A DNA stretch of 11,958 nt from an uncultured Oscillibacter sp. (GCA_910585165.1 CAJUBX010000074.1:1-11958); one strand, 5' to 3'; positions 1-6,870 are shown, numbered from the stretch's first letter. Notes: generated from the letters alone by a model not told the origin. Translations and numbers: made by a program.

Positions 1-641
1 GCCTGAAGGCCTACTGCGCCCGGGAGCAGCAAAAGGAGCTCAGCCGGATGCTGGATTTGGGAAGCCAGAGCTTCGAGACCTTCTCCCTGGAGTGGTACAG
101 CCAGGAGGAGGACCCGGCCCTGGGAGTCTCCCCCCGGGAGAATATGGACTGGATTCTGCGCACGTGCCGGCGCTACGCCGCCGGGTTTGGATCGGGGAGC
201 GGAAATCTGCTGCTGACGGGGGACCCGGGGCTGGGGAAGACCTTCCTCTCCGCCGCCATCGCCCGGGAGGTCAGCGCCGAGGGCTTCTCCGTGGTCTACG
301 ACACCGCCGCCCACATTTTCGACCGCTTCGAGGCCCGGAAGTTCGGGCGGGAGGCGGGCGAGGCGGTGGAGGCCGACGTGGACCGGGTGGCGGACTGCGA
401 TCTGCTGATTCTGGACGACCTGGGAACGGAGCTGACCACCCCCTTTGTGCAAAGCGCGCTGTACGGCATCGTCAACGGCCGCATCACGGACCGGCGGGCC
501 ACGATTCTCAGCACCAATTTGAAGCTGGAGGACCTTGCCCGGCGCTACACGCCGCAGACTGCCTCCCGGATTGAGGGGGAGTACCTGGTGCTGCCCTTCT
601 TCGGGGAGGATATCCGGCGGCTGAAAAAGGAGCGGCGGTAA
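1..641 (+). CDS. DnaC/DnaI-like AAA+ ATPase (helicase loader or IstB-like), 5' end missing
   Basis: The reading frame is open from base 3 to a TAA at 639-641, giving 212 visible residues, so the gene starts to the left of the window. Visible motifs are a Walker A GDPGLGKT (about residues 73-80 of the fragment), a Walker B LLILDDLG (134-141), a sensor-type STN (170-172) and a TASRI arginine-finger segment near 186-190. This order is that of the DnaC/DnaI/IstB family of ATPases. In that family the chromosomal members load the replicative DnaB-type helicase, while IstB members act with transposases. The fragment begins CLKAYC if the first two bases complete a TGC codon. That fits the end of the cysteine-rich N-terminal zinc domain of DnaI-type loaders. 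No transposase or IS end is seen nearby, so helicase loader is the better reading. The gene converges on the next one with only 5 nt between stop codons and no visible terminator. Confidence 0.85.
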   Translation, partial: LKAYCAREQQKELSRMLDLGSQSFETFSLEWYSQEEDPALGVSPRENMDWILRTCRRYAAGFGSGSGNLLLTGDPGLGKTFLSAAIAREVSAEGFSVVYDTAAHIFDRFEARKFGREAGEAVEADVDRVADCDLLILDDLGTELTTPFVQSALYGIVNGRITDRRATILSTNLKLEDLARRYTPQTASRIEGEYLVLPFFGEDIRRLKKERR

Positions 642-646
642 GCGGC

Positions 647-1273
647 CTACCCCGCCGCCCACCGCCTGCCCCACACCGCCAGGGCCGCCCCCGTCAAAGC
701 CCAGCCGAAGACGCAGGAGGCCCAGAACCGGGTCCCGCCCAGGTTCCAGAGCGCCGCCCCCAGCACCGTGGCCGACAGCACCCGGGGAAGGCTCCCCAGC
801 AGGCCCCCGGCGAAGTAGGCCCGCCAGGGCGTGCCCGCCGCCCCCAGCCAGAGGCTCACCAGCTCCGTGGGCAGAACCCCCGCAAGGCGCAGGAGGAACA
901 CCTCCCGCCCCCCGGCGGGGCCCGCCTCCAGCGCCGCCAGGCGGGGATGTCGGGCGGCCAGGTCCGCCAAAGCGTCCCGCTTCCGCCGCCCCGCCAGGTA
1001 GGGCCCCGCCTGGGCCGCCGCCGTGCCGCAGAGGTTTGTCCCCAGGGCCAGGGGGAAGGGCAGGACCAGCCCGGCCGCCGCCGCCAGGGCCGTAAAGGGC
1101 AGGGCCGCCGTCAGGCCCTTGAGGGCGTACAGGGCCAGCAGGACCAGGGCCGCCAGCCAGGACTGGCCCGCCGTCCAGGCGGAGACCCGCTCTGCCGTCA
1201 GGGCGGATCGGCAGGACCAGGCGGCGAGGCCCAGCAGGGCCCAGAGCAGCAGGGGAGCCAGGCGCTTTTTCAT
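647..1273 (-). CDS. TVP38/TMEM64 (VTT domain) family membrane protein
   Basis: The 208-residue protein starts at the ATG at 1273, where an AAAAGGAGG ribosome binding site lies 5 nt upstream. A longer start at 1318 would run into the terminator and is rejected. The protein is very hydrophobic, with a membrane segment at 5-20, others around 38-88, and more at 150-200. The VTT signature region is at about 124-165: a LLRLAGVLPTELVS-like stretch followed by GAAGTPWRAYFAGG and GSLP. The family (E. coli YdjX/YdjZ, Bacillus YtxB-type, distantly DedA) comprises integral inner-membrane proteins of mostly unknown function, with lipid-scramblase activity shown for eukaryotic relatives. The gene lies just downstream of a terminator, with no convincing promoter in the 44 nt between them. 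It may depend on read-through from the vanW gene. Codon use matches its neighbours. Confidence 0.8.
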   Translation of the reverse strand: MKKRLAPLLLWALLGLAAWSCRSALTAERVSAWTAGQSWLAALVLLALYALKGLTAALPFTALAAAAGLVLPFPLALGTNLCGTAAAQAGPYLAGRRKRDALADLAARHPRLAALEAGPAGGREVFLLRLAGVLPTELVSLWLGAAGTPWRAYFAGGLLGSLPRVLSATVLGAALWNLGGTRFWASCVFGWALTGAALAVWGRRWAAG

Positions 1274-1316
1274 GGAGGCCTCCTTTTCCGTTTTGGTGAG
1301 GCCCTTAGTATGCCCC

Positions 1317-1358
1317 AAAAAGAGCCGCCCGCGCCTTTGGCGCGGACGGCTCTTTTTT
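1317..1358 (-). terminator. Rho-independent terminator after the vanW gene (bidirectional-looking)
   Basis: A 14-bp inverted repeat (1321-1334 with 1340-1353, one mismatch) surrounds a 5-nt loop. A/T extensions on both sides give five T on the minus strand and six T on the plus strand. It begins 4 nt beyond the vanW stop codon and lies 44 nt upstream of the VTT gene start, so its main role should be ending the noc-vanW transcript. Confidence 0.88.
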
Positions 1359-1361
1359 GCG

Positions 1362-3161
1362 TTATACCGTTTCCTCCGACGGGGGAATGACCACCACGGA
1401 AGGGGGCTCCGCCGGCTCCGGCGGGGTGTCCGGCTCCGCAGGAAGCTCCGCCGGGCCCGCGGCGGGAACGCCGGGCTCGGCGCTTCCGGGGACGGAGGGG
1501 TCCTCCGGGGCGGCGGGAACGCCGGGAACGGTTCCCCCGGTCTCGGGGACCTCCTCCTCCGGCGGGCCCACCAGCACCAGGCGGTCCCGGTGCTTATAGT
1601 CGCTGATGGCCTCCACGTCGCTGGAGATGAGGTTCCCGCTGCCGTCGAAGACGTTGCGGTAGGTCCGCACCCGGTATCCGGTGTAGGGGGTCACCTTCAC
1701 CTGCCGCTGGCCCGGGGCCAGGGCGGGGTCCAGCTGCTCCACCTCCTGGAAGGGGGTGGAGGACAGGGTCTCGTAGGTCATCTTCACCGTCGTGTCGTCG
1801 GTCCTGGTGCCCCAGAGCTGGACGGTGAGATAGCCCTTGTCGTATTTCGCGGTGATTTTCAGAGGGTAGGGGGTGTTGTTGGTGAACTTGTAGTCCGGGC
1901 CGCCCCAGGAAACCGTGGCGTCCATGCCCCGGGTGATGTAGGCGGGGATGTAGCGGTGGGCGTAGCGCTCGGTGATCTCCAGGTTGGCGAGCAGGCAGGC
2001 GTAGTACAGCGTCGACGAGGGCTGGCACACGCCGCCGCCGATCTCATCCACGGTCTCCCCCTGGACGTAGGCGGGAGCGGCCTTGTAGCCCTTGGCCGCC
2101 GTCCGCTGGCCCACGGTCTCATTATAGGAAAACAGGTCCCCGCTGTTCAGCACCGTCCCGTCAAAGGCGGCGGAGGCCAGCTTCACGTTGCTGACCCGGG
2201 CGGCGGTGCCGCCCACGTGGGTGGTGCACTCCCCCAGAAGGTCCCGGAACAGCACGGCCCGCAGCTCCGCCGCCGTGATCTCCGGCTCCCGGATGTCCGC
2301 GGGGACGGAGACCGTCTCCCCGGGCAGGGCGGCGCTCAGCGCCCGCTGGGCCGAGGCGGTATCAAAGGAGGCTCCCCGCTTCTCCGGGAGAATCTCCCCG
2401 GTGGCCTGGTCGTAGCGGGCGTTTTCCATCTCGCCGGACACGGCCTCGTGAACCTCCTGAATGGAAAGGGGCGCGGCGGGACGGGTGGTGACGTCCACCT
2501 GCACCTGGCTCAGGCCGGAGGCGGCGGCGTTTTCCAGGGCCAGGGCCAGTCCCTCCTCCCCGACGGAGCGGCCGTTGGCCTCCTTAATCAGCAGAATTTC
2601 GTGGTCCTGCACCTCGAAGCGCCCGTCCTGGGGCTCCAGGGCCAGCTCCTCCGCCAGGCGGGCCACCCCCGCCCGGAAAGCCTCCTCGTCCCGGTCCTGG
2701 GCGGTCAGGCCCTCCTCCCCGCTGCCGGAGAGAAGGGACAGCACCCGGGCTCCCCGGGTGAGAAAGGGGGCGGCGGACTGCTGGTCAAAGCGCCGCCGGG
2801 CAATGCCGGGGCATTGCTCCGCCGTGTAGCCCAGCTCCCCCAGGGTGACGGAGGCCCCTTCTGCGGAGGGAAGCCAGCCCTCCGCCTCCGCCGTCTGGAC
2901 GGGGGAGACGGAAATGACCCGCTCCGGCAGGGCCCCGGCCAGAACCTGGCCGGCCTGCTCCACGGTGAGGCCCCCCACGTTCACGCCGCCGATGGCCTCC
3001 CCGGGATAAAAGACGGTCCGGGACCCGGCCCAGGCGCAGAGGCCGGCGTAGGCGCCCGCCATAATGGCGGCGGTCAGTCCCAGCGCAATCAGCACCGGCG
3101 CGGCGGAGCCCTTTTTCAGCCGCCTGCCGGCGGCGCCAGCTTCATTTGTCAGCTGTTCCAT
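1362..3161 (-). CDS. VanW-family membrane-anchored cell-wall protein
   Basis: The 599-residue protein starts at the ATG at 3161, preceded by AAGGAGG at 5 nt. An upstream ATG at 3188 would put that site inside the coding region. After a short basic N-terminus (RRLKK, 13-17) there is one membrane segment at about 20-45, so the bulk should be extracytoplasmic. Residues 55-300 resemble the peptidoglycan-binding-like repeats (PG_binding_4 type) that usually precede VanW. The VanW domain is at about 315-450, with FSYNETVG (344-351), the hallmark EIGGGVCQPSSTLY (373-386) and a GPDYKFTNNTPYPL stretch (421-434). Residues 485-530 are beta-rich and G5-like. The last 65 residues are a disordered Pro/Glu/Gly tail. 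VanW occurs in some vancomycin-resistance clusters, but its biochemical role is unknown and no van resistance genes are here. The gene follows noc by 107 nt without a terminator, suggesting one transcript. Confidence 0.88.
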   Translation of the reverse strand: MEQLTNEAGAAGRRLKKGSAAPVLIALGLTAAIMAGAYAGLCAWAGSRTVFYPGEAIGGVNVGGLTVEQAGQVLAGALPERVISVSPVQTAEAEGWLPSAEGASVTLGELGYTAEQCPGIARRRFDQQSAAPFLTRGARVLSLLSGSGEEGLTAQDRDEEAFRAGVARLAEELALEPQDGRFEVQDHEILLIKEANGRSVGEEGLALALENAAASGLSQVQVDVTTRPAAPLSIQEVHEAVSGEMENARYDQATGEILPEKRGASFDTASAQRALSAALPGETVSVPADIREPEITAAELRAVLFRDLLGECTTHVGGTAARVSNVKLASAAFDGTVLNSGDLFSYNETVGQRTAAKGYKAAPAYVQGETVDEIGGGVCQPSSTLYYACLLANLEITERYAHRYIPAYITRGMDATVSWGGPDYKFTNNTPYPLKITAKYDKGYLTVQLWGTRTDDTTVKMTYETLSSTPFQEVEQLDPALAPGQRQVKVTPYTGYRVRTYRNVFDGSGNLISSDVEAISDYKHRDRLVLVGPPEEEVPETGGTVPGVPAAPEDPSVPGSAEPGVPAAGPAELPAEPDTPPEPAEPPSVVVIPPSEETV

Positions 3162-3208
3162 GAAGCCCTCCTTTTCGGCCCCGCACACAAGGGGCCGTTT
3201 CTCTCTCA

Positions 3209-3255
3209 GGGTATTCTAACACAGATTCCGGGAAAAAGTGATTACAATATAGTAA
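3209..3255. promoter_or_regulatory. noc-vanW intergenic A/T-rich segment: weak promoter candidate and palindrome
   Basis: The 107-nt gap is locally A/T-rich, unlike its surroundings. On the minus strand a TAGAAT (-10-like, 3213-3218) lies 52 nt before the vanW start, but no good -35 is found at 16-18 bp. An imperfect palindrome TTACAATATAGTAA occupies 3242-3255 (6 of 7 base pairs match). No terminator follows noc. A secondary vanW promoter is possible but weakly supported. Confidence 0.3.
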
Positions 3256-3268
3256 CAAGAACGGGCGG

Positions 3269-4075
3269 TCACGGGATGGGCCGCCGGACCGCCGGATTCC
3301 GGGGAATGCGGATGGTCATGACAATCTCCTCCTCCGTATCCTCCCGGAGGCATTGGGCCTCCACCCCCGCCTCCCGGACAAGGCGGAGCCCGCGGTCCAC
3401 GCTGTTCAAAAACAGGCGCACGTCCTTCAAGATGTACTTCCGCCGCCCCGCCGGAGCTGCGGACTGAAGCTCCCGGAGCCGCCGCTCCACATACTGCTCC
3501 GTCTGGGCCACGTTCCAGCCCCGCTCCGCCGCCTTCCGGGCCGCCGCCAGCCGCTCCTCCTCGTCCTCCAGCCGGAGGAGGGCCCGGGCATGGCGCTCCG
3601 TCAGCCCCTTTTCCAGCAAAAGGGCCTGGCACGCCGGGGACAGGCGGAGAAGCCGCAGCTTGTTGGCCACCGCCGGGGCCGACCGCCCCAGCTGGGCCGC
3701 CGCCTCCTCCTGGGTGGCCCCGCTGCGGCGGAGGTAGTCCGCGATGGCCGCCGCCTCCTCAAAATAGTGGAGGTCCTGGCGCTGCAAATTTTCAACCAGA
3801 GCCAGCAGGGCGGATTCCCGCTCGTCCACCTCCGCCTCCACGCAGGGCACCGCCGTAAGCCCCGCCAGCCTCGCCGCCCGGAGCCGCCGCTCCCCCGCCA
3901 CCAGCTCCCATCCGCCGCCCCGCCGCCGGACCACCAGGGGCTGCACCACCCCGTGGCGGCGGATGGACGCCGCCAGCTCCCGCAGGGCCCCCTCGTCAAA
4001 CAGCCGCCGGGGCTGGCGGGGATTGGGGCGGATGGACTCCACCTCCAGCCGCAGCACCCGCTTTTCCTCTCCCAT
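3269..4075 (-). CDS. noc: Noc-like ParB-family nucleoid occlusion / chromosome-binding protein
   Basis: The 268-residue protein starts at the ATG at 4075 behind GGAAGGAGG (7-nt spacing). A longer frame to 4276 would translate through a terminator hairpin and is rejected. It has the ParB N-terminal CTP-binding fold: NPRQPRR (18-24), HGVVQPLVV (41-49), GERRLRAA (61-68) and ENLQRQDL (95-102). A helix-turn-helix follows at about 120-145. The ANKLRLLRL segment (137-145), LTERHARALL (158-167), VAQTEQYVE (189-197) and the terminal MTIRIP (253-258) match Noc rather than Spo0J/ParB. Noc binds its sites around the chromosome and blocks FtsZ ring assembly over the nucleoid. In Bacillus this needs an N-terminal amphipathic membrane-targeting helix. 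Here only about 10 residues precede the ParB core and they do not look amphipathic, so the membrane step may be absent. A generic ParB/Spo0J role remains possible, but no parA lies next to it. Confidence 0.82.
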   Translation of the reverse strand: MGEEKRVLRLEVESIRPNPRQPRRLFDEGALRELAASIRRHGVVQPLVVRRRGGGWELVAGERRLRAARLAGLTAVPCVEAEVDERESALLALVENLQRQDLHYFEEAAAIADYLRRSGATQEEAAAQLGRSAPAVANKLRLLRLSPACQALLLEKGLTERHARALLRLEDEEERLAAARKAAERGWNVAQTEQYVERRLRELQSAAPAGRRKYILKDVRLFLNSVDRGLRLVREAGVEAQCLREDTEEEIVMTIRIPRNPAVRRPIP

Positions 4076-4101
4076 GGGACCGCCTCCTTCCAATTTGTCC
4101 C

Positions 4102-4107
4102 ATTTTA
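4102..4107 (-). promoter_or_regulatory. Candidate -10 box for noc
   Basis: On the minus strand a TAAAAT lies 26 nt upstream of the noc start codon, but the -35 region 16-17 bp upstream is only a T-run (TGTTTT-like). The site sits in the short gap between the cstA terminator and noc, where a promoter is required. The match is modest. Confidence 0.4.
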
Positions 4108-4167
4108 CCGGAAGGGCCGCGAAAAAACATGGGGAATCTGTCGGCGGCGGGAAATAGGGAAAAAGCC

Positions 4168-4202
4168 GGAGGACCCGGCGGGTTTTGCCCGCCGGGTCCT
4201 CC
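4168..4202 (-). terminator. Strong Rho-independent terminator after cstA
   Basis: A perfect 15-bp G+C-rich inverted repeat (4168-4182 with 4188-4202) surrounds a 5-nt loop. On the minus strand it is followed after GGC by five T. It lies 92 nt beyond the cstA stop codon and separates the cstA unit from noc, which is on the same strand. The plus side is followed by a looser T-rich stretch. Confidence 0.9.
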
Positions 4203-4294
4203 CCGGTCTTCTTTTCATCCAAAGCAGGGGACGCTCGTCCGGGGCAGAAGGCTTTGCGCCCGGCGGAGACTGGCACTCCGTACAGAAAATGCGC

Positions 4295-5989
4295 TCAGAC
4301 CTTCTGGCCCTTCTTGGGATGGGCGATGGTCTGGATGCCCTCGATGGCCAGAATCACCGCCAGGACCACCAGCAGCACGCCCAGAATCGCCTGGACATAG
4401 GGGCCCCAGTCCGCGCCGCCGGCGGAGATCAGGCCGATCTGCGTCTTGGTGTTGATAAGCAGGGAGAAGATGGTCACGACCAGCATGAAGCCCATGGGGA
4501 TCAGGAACATCTTGTTGTTCTTGCCAATGTTGCCCAGCCACGTGGCCACGGCCAGCAGGCCCAGGGCCGCCAGCAGCTGGTTGGCGGAGCCGAACAGAGC
4601 CCAGATCTTCTCATAGCCGTTCAGGCCCAGCAGCACGCCCAGCACCACGGTGATGGCGGTGGAAACGTACATGTTGGAGAGAACCTTCTTATAGCCGGTG
4701 ACGTTCTCGGGGGTCTCGCCCTTGCTGGAATCCAGCCAGAACTCCTGGAACATGAACCGGGCAAGGCGGGTGGCGGTGTCCAGAGAGGTCAGGCAGAAGG
4801 CGGAATAGGTCAGCACCAGCAGGGTGAAGAGGATGTTGTAGGTGCCGGGGATGGTGTCGTCGATCATGTGGGCCAGGCCGCCGCCGAAGATATTGGTGGC
4901 GCCCTTGAGATCGTACACCTTGGCATAGGCCACGGCGCACAGGGTCAGAACGGCCAGGACGCACTCCAGCAGCATGCCGCCGTAAGCGATGGGCTTGGCG
5001 TCGGTTTCCTTATCCAGCTGCTTGGACGTGGTGCCCGACGAGACCAGCGAGTGGAAGCCGGAAATCGCGCCGCAGGCGATGGTGGTGAACAGCACCGGGA
5101 AGATGGGCCCGGCGGCGGGAGCAAACTCCACCGCGGGCATGGTGCTCATGTCGGGACGGGCCAGGAATACGCCCACAACGGCCACGGCCAGCATGGCGTA
5201 CAGCAGGAAGCTGGACAGATAGTCACGGGGCTGGAGCAGAATCCACACGGGGGTGACGGAGGCGATGGCGATGTAAATGCCGCAGATCCACATCCACGCG
5301 TCCTTGCTGAGGTAAATGGGGTGGAAGTTCATGCCGATGGCGATGATGACCACGATGGCGATGACGCCCACCACGCTGGCAACGCCCATGGGGGCGTTCC
5401 GGCGGTACACCAGGAAGCCGAAGACAATGGCGATGGCGATGAACAGCAGCGAGACCATGGCCACGCGGGCGTTGGCCTCGGAGGCGGCGTAATCCACCGC
5501 GCCCGCCTCGGTAAAGGTGGCGCCGAAGGTGCCGGCCACGATGGAGGCGAAGGCCGCCACCACCAGGATCAAGGTCAGGTAAGCGAAGGTCAAAAACAGC
5601 ATCTTGGCCCGCTTGCTCATATTCAGGGAAATGATCTCGCCGATGGACTTGCCGTCGTGGCGGACGGAGGCGAACAGGGCGCCGAAGTCATGGACGCCGC
5701 CGAAGAAAATGCCGCCGATCAAAATCCACAGCGTGCAGGCAAGCCAGCCGAAGCCCGCCGCGTTGATGGGGCCGGTGATGGGGCCCGCGCCGGCGATGGA
5801 CGAGAAGTGGTGGCCCATCAGGATGGGGGCCTTGGCGGGGACGTAGTCGATGCCGTCCTCCAGGGCGTGGGCCGGGGTGGGCTTGTCAAGCTCGCCGACG
5901 CCCCACTGCTTGCACAGCCAGCGGCCATAGAAGATATAGCCGACGACCAGCACGGCGACGCTGATGATGAGAAGTACTAATCCGTTCAT
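4295..5989 (-). CDS. cstA: CstA-family carbon starvation / peptide or pyruvate transporter
   Basis: The 564-residue polytopic membrane protein starts at the ATG at 5989 with an AGAGGGAGAG ribosome binding site. The family hallmark GHHFSSIAGAGPITGP is at 59-74. A second conserved block runs from about 295 to 325 (FPVLFTTIACGAISGFHS, then SSGTTSKQ). TSLDTATRLARF (401-412) and ALFGSANQLLAALG (464-477) follow. More than ten hydrophobic segments are evident. E. coli CstA (about 700 residues) is linked to peptide use under carbon starvation, and the related BtsT is a pyruvate/H+ symporter. The shorter length here is common in Firmicutes. The substrate cannot be decided from sequence. The gene is 55 nt downstream of an unrecognised gene on the same strand and shares its promoter at 6667-6695. 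The amino-acid and 2-oxoacid genes across the divergent promoter suggest a role in peptide or carboxylate feeding. Confidence 0.93.
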   Translation of the reverse strand: MNGLVLLIISVAVLVVGYIFYGRWLCKQWGVGELDKPTPAHALEDGIDYVPAKAPILMGHHFSSIAGAGPITGPINAAGFGWLACTLWILIGGIFFGGVHDFGALFASVRHDGKSIGEIISLNMSKRAKMLFLTFAYLTLILVVAAFASIVAGTFGATFTEAGAVDYAASEANARVAMVSLLFIAIAIVFGFLVYRRNAPMGVASVVGVIAIVVIIAIGMNFHPIYLSKDAWMWICGIYIAIASVTPVWILLQPRDYLSSFLLYAMLAVAVVGVFLARPDMSTMPAVEFAPAAGPIFPVLFTTIACGAISGFHSLVSSGTTSKQLDKETDAKPIAYGGMLLECVLAVLTLCAVAYAKVYDLKGATNIFGGGLAHMIDDTIPGTYNILFTLLVLTYSAFCLTSLDTATRLARFMFQEFWLDSSKGETPENVTGYKKVLSNMYVSTAITVVLGVLLGLNGYEKIWALFGSANQLLAALGLLAVATWLGNIGKNNKMFLIPMGFMLVVTIFSLLINTKTQIGLISAGGADWGPYVQAILGVLLVVLAVILAIEGIQTIAHPKKGQKV

Positions 5990-6024
5990 GAAAACACTCT
6001 CCCTCTTTCATGATGTTTGGGTTC

Positions 6025-6040
6025 GGGGGCGGCGGCCCCC
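6025..6040 (-). other. Short hairpin between the 171-residue gene and cstA
   Basis: A perfect 6-bp stem (GGGGGC with GCCCCC) surrounds a 4-nt loop just after the stop codon of the upstream gene. No T-tract follows on the minus strand, so it is not a classic terminator. It could stabilise a processed mRNA end or adjust the ratio of the two products. Confidence 0.4.
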
Positions 6041-6044
6041 AGGG

Positions 6045-6560
6045 TCATTTGGAGCCGAAATTGGCCTCTAGGGTTTTGCGGGCTCCCCTCCCGGCTGGAT
6101 TGGAGAGGAACGTCCGGGTGGAACATTCCATTGCGGCTATGTGATACTCCATCCAGCCGTGGAGTGCCAGCCTGTAGTTCTTGTGGAAGCGGGTTTTTTT
6201 CAGGACCTTCTTCGCCTCCGGGTCAATGGTCTGCGCCAGGACCACCAGGGTGACGAAAGAGCTCATGTGCTCCTTGTGGGGCTTCACGGCGGCGAGCCCC
6301 GCCTTCAAGGTCCGCTCCGTCAGGGCCCGGGCCCCGGCGGCGTCCAGATGGTCCGCCACGTGAAAGTAGGTGTAGTCGTGCTGCTCCGTGGCGTAAAACT
6401 GCTTATCCCGGCGGACCAGGTAGTGCTCATCCCGGAGGAAGTAATGGGCCATGGCGGGAAAGAAGCCGCCCTCCTCCGTCTCTACGTCCCGGGTGAGGTC
6501 GTAGTTGTGGGAATAGGCGCTGAGCAGCTTTTCAAAACACTCCTGGGGGGTTCTCTCCAT
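6045..6560 (-). CDS. Unrecognised soluble 171-residue protein co-transcribed with cstA
   Basis: I do not recognise this family. The start at 6560 has GGAGG 5 nt upstream. The protein is predicted cytoplasmic: no signal peptide and no membrane segment. It is rich in His, Tyr and charged residues, with a dense aromatic/His block at 55-72 (FYATEQHDYTYFHVADHL), a PHKEHMSSFVTLVVLAQ helix-like stretch at 94-110, and RFHKNYRLALHGWMEYH at 124-140. Several His/Asp/Glu residues (H61, H67, D70, H71, H95, H98) could form a metal site, but this is only a suggestion. The C-terminus is basic. It lies 55 nt upstream of cstA and is the first gene after the 6667-6695 promoter, so a role in CstA function or its regulation is plausible. 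It is not the short YbdD/YjiX protein that accompanies cstA in enterobacteria. Confidence 0.75.
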   Translation of the reverse strand: MERTPQECFEKLLSAYSHNYDLTRDVETEEGGFFPAMAHYFLRDEHYLVRRDKQFYATEQHDYTYFHVADHLDAAGARALTERTLKAGLAAVKPHKEHMSSFVTLVVLAQTIDPEAKKVLKKTRFHKNYRLALHGWMEYHIAAMECSTRTFLSNPAGRGARKTLEANFGSK

Positions 6561-6666
6561 ACTGTCCTCCGCTTCGTCCGTCCGCGCCGCCGTTTCCTGT
6601 GGAAAACGGCGGAGAAGGGGGCGCCCCCTTCATGGGATTCTGGAAAGAACCCCAGCTTGCGAAGGC

Positions 6667-6695
6667 ATTATACACCCTCCCCGGCAATTTGTTAA
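6667..6695 (-). promoter_or_regulatory. Sigma-A promoter of the 171-residue gene and cstA
   Basis: On the minus strand TTAACA (6690-6695) and TATAAT (6667-6672) are separated by exactly 17 bp. This is a near-consensus housekeeping promoter, with expected start near 6660, about 100 nt before the first start codon at 6560. Confidence 0.85.
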
Positions 6696-6705
6696 GAGGG
6701 TTTGA

Positions 6706-6721
6706 ACAAATTTGTGTACAA
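6706..6721. promoter_or_regulatory. Overlapping palindromes, candidate operator upstream of the cstA promoter
   Basis: ACAAATTTGT (6706-6715) is a perfect 10-bp palindrome. It overlaps TTGTGTACAA (6712-6721), whose TTGT/ACAA arms are also symmetric, and another TTTGT follows at 6722-6726. The cluster starts 10 bp upstream of the -35 box. TTGT...ACAA-type dyads are the style of site bound by FadR-subfamily GntR regulators, and such a regulator is encoded next door. The binding link is inference. Confidence 0.4.
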
Positions 6722-6788
6722 TTTGTGAATAGAGCCGAAGGAATTGTGGGTTTCGCCAGTGAATACCCGGAAAAAGCAAAAAGACAAG

Positions 6789-6834
6789 CGGCAAAACCGA
6801 CAAAAAAGGTAAAGATTCTTTGTCGGTTCTGCCG
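6789..6834 (-). terminator. Terminator of the gntR gene
   Basis: A 10-bp perfect inverted repeat (AACCGACAAA at 6795-6804 with 6819-6828) extends outward to 16 bp with one mismatch (CGGCA with TGCCG), around a 14-nt loop. On the minus strand it begins 36 nt after the gntR stop codon and is followed by a T-rich stretch containing two T5 runs. The large loop is atypical, but the position and tail fit a terminator. Confidence 0.7.
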
Positions 6835-6870
6835 AATGATTTGGGTAACTTGTCTCGGGCCGGGCGGGAG

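Larger units (their letters stand above)
6561..6870. other. 310-base intergenic region between the gntR gene and the cstA unit
   Basis: No credible gene is present. The right half is distinctly A/T-rich. Reading along the minus strand it holds the gntR terminator (6789-6834), two TTGT/ACAA-type palindromes (6706-6721), a near-consensus promoter (6667-6695), and then a leader of about 100 nt. The leader contains an 11-bp bulged hairpin at 6587-6612 (a CCGCCG-TTTCC arm pairing with GGAAA-a-CGGCGG). Confidence 0.7.

Noticed and set aside
1..641. IstB, implying an IS21-type insertion
   Set aside because: No IstA transposase, inverted-repeat ends or target duplication is visible, and the possible Cys-rich N-terminus fits a DnaI-type loader better. 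The upstream region is outside the window, so this is not fully excluded.
1362..3161. VanW as a sign of a glycopeptide-resistance cluster
   Set aside because: No vanA/B/H/X/Y/R/S-like gene is in the window. Chromosomal VanW-domain proteins are common in Clostridia without resistance.
1023..3467. An 814-codon open frame on the plus strand, antisense to the VTT and vanW genes
   Set aside because: It is low-complexity Gly/Arg/Ala sequence that crosses the terminator at 1317-1358 and the A/T-rich intergenic region. It is a compositional artefact.
3353..5980. An 875-codon open frame on the plus strand, antisense to cstA and noc
   Set aside because: It runs opposite to two confidently identified genes and across a terminator. 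Its composition (Gly/Ala/Arg/Gln/His-rich) is typical of antisense frames in GC-rich codons, and it has no domain-like sequence.
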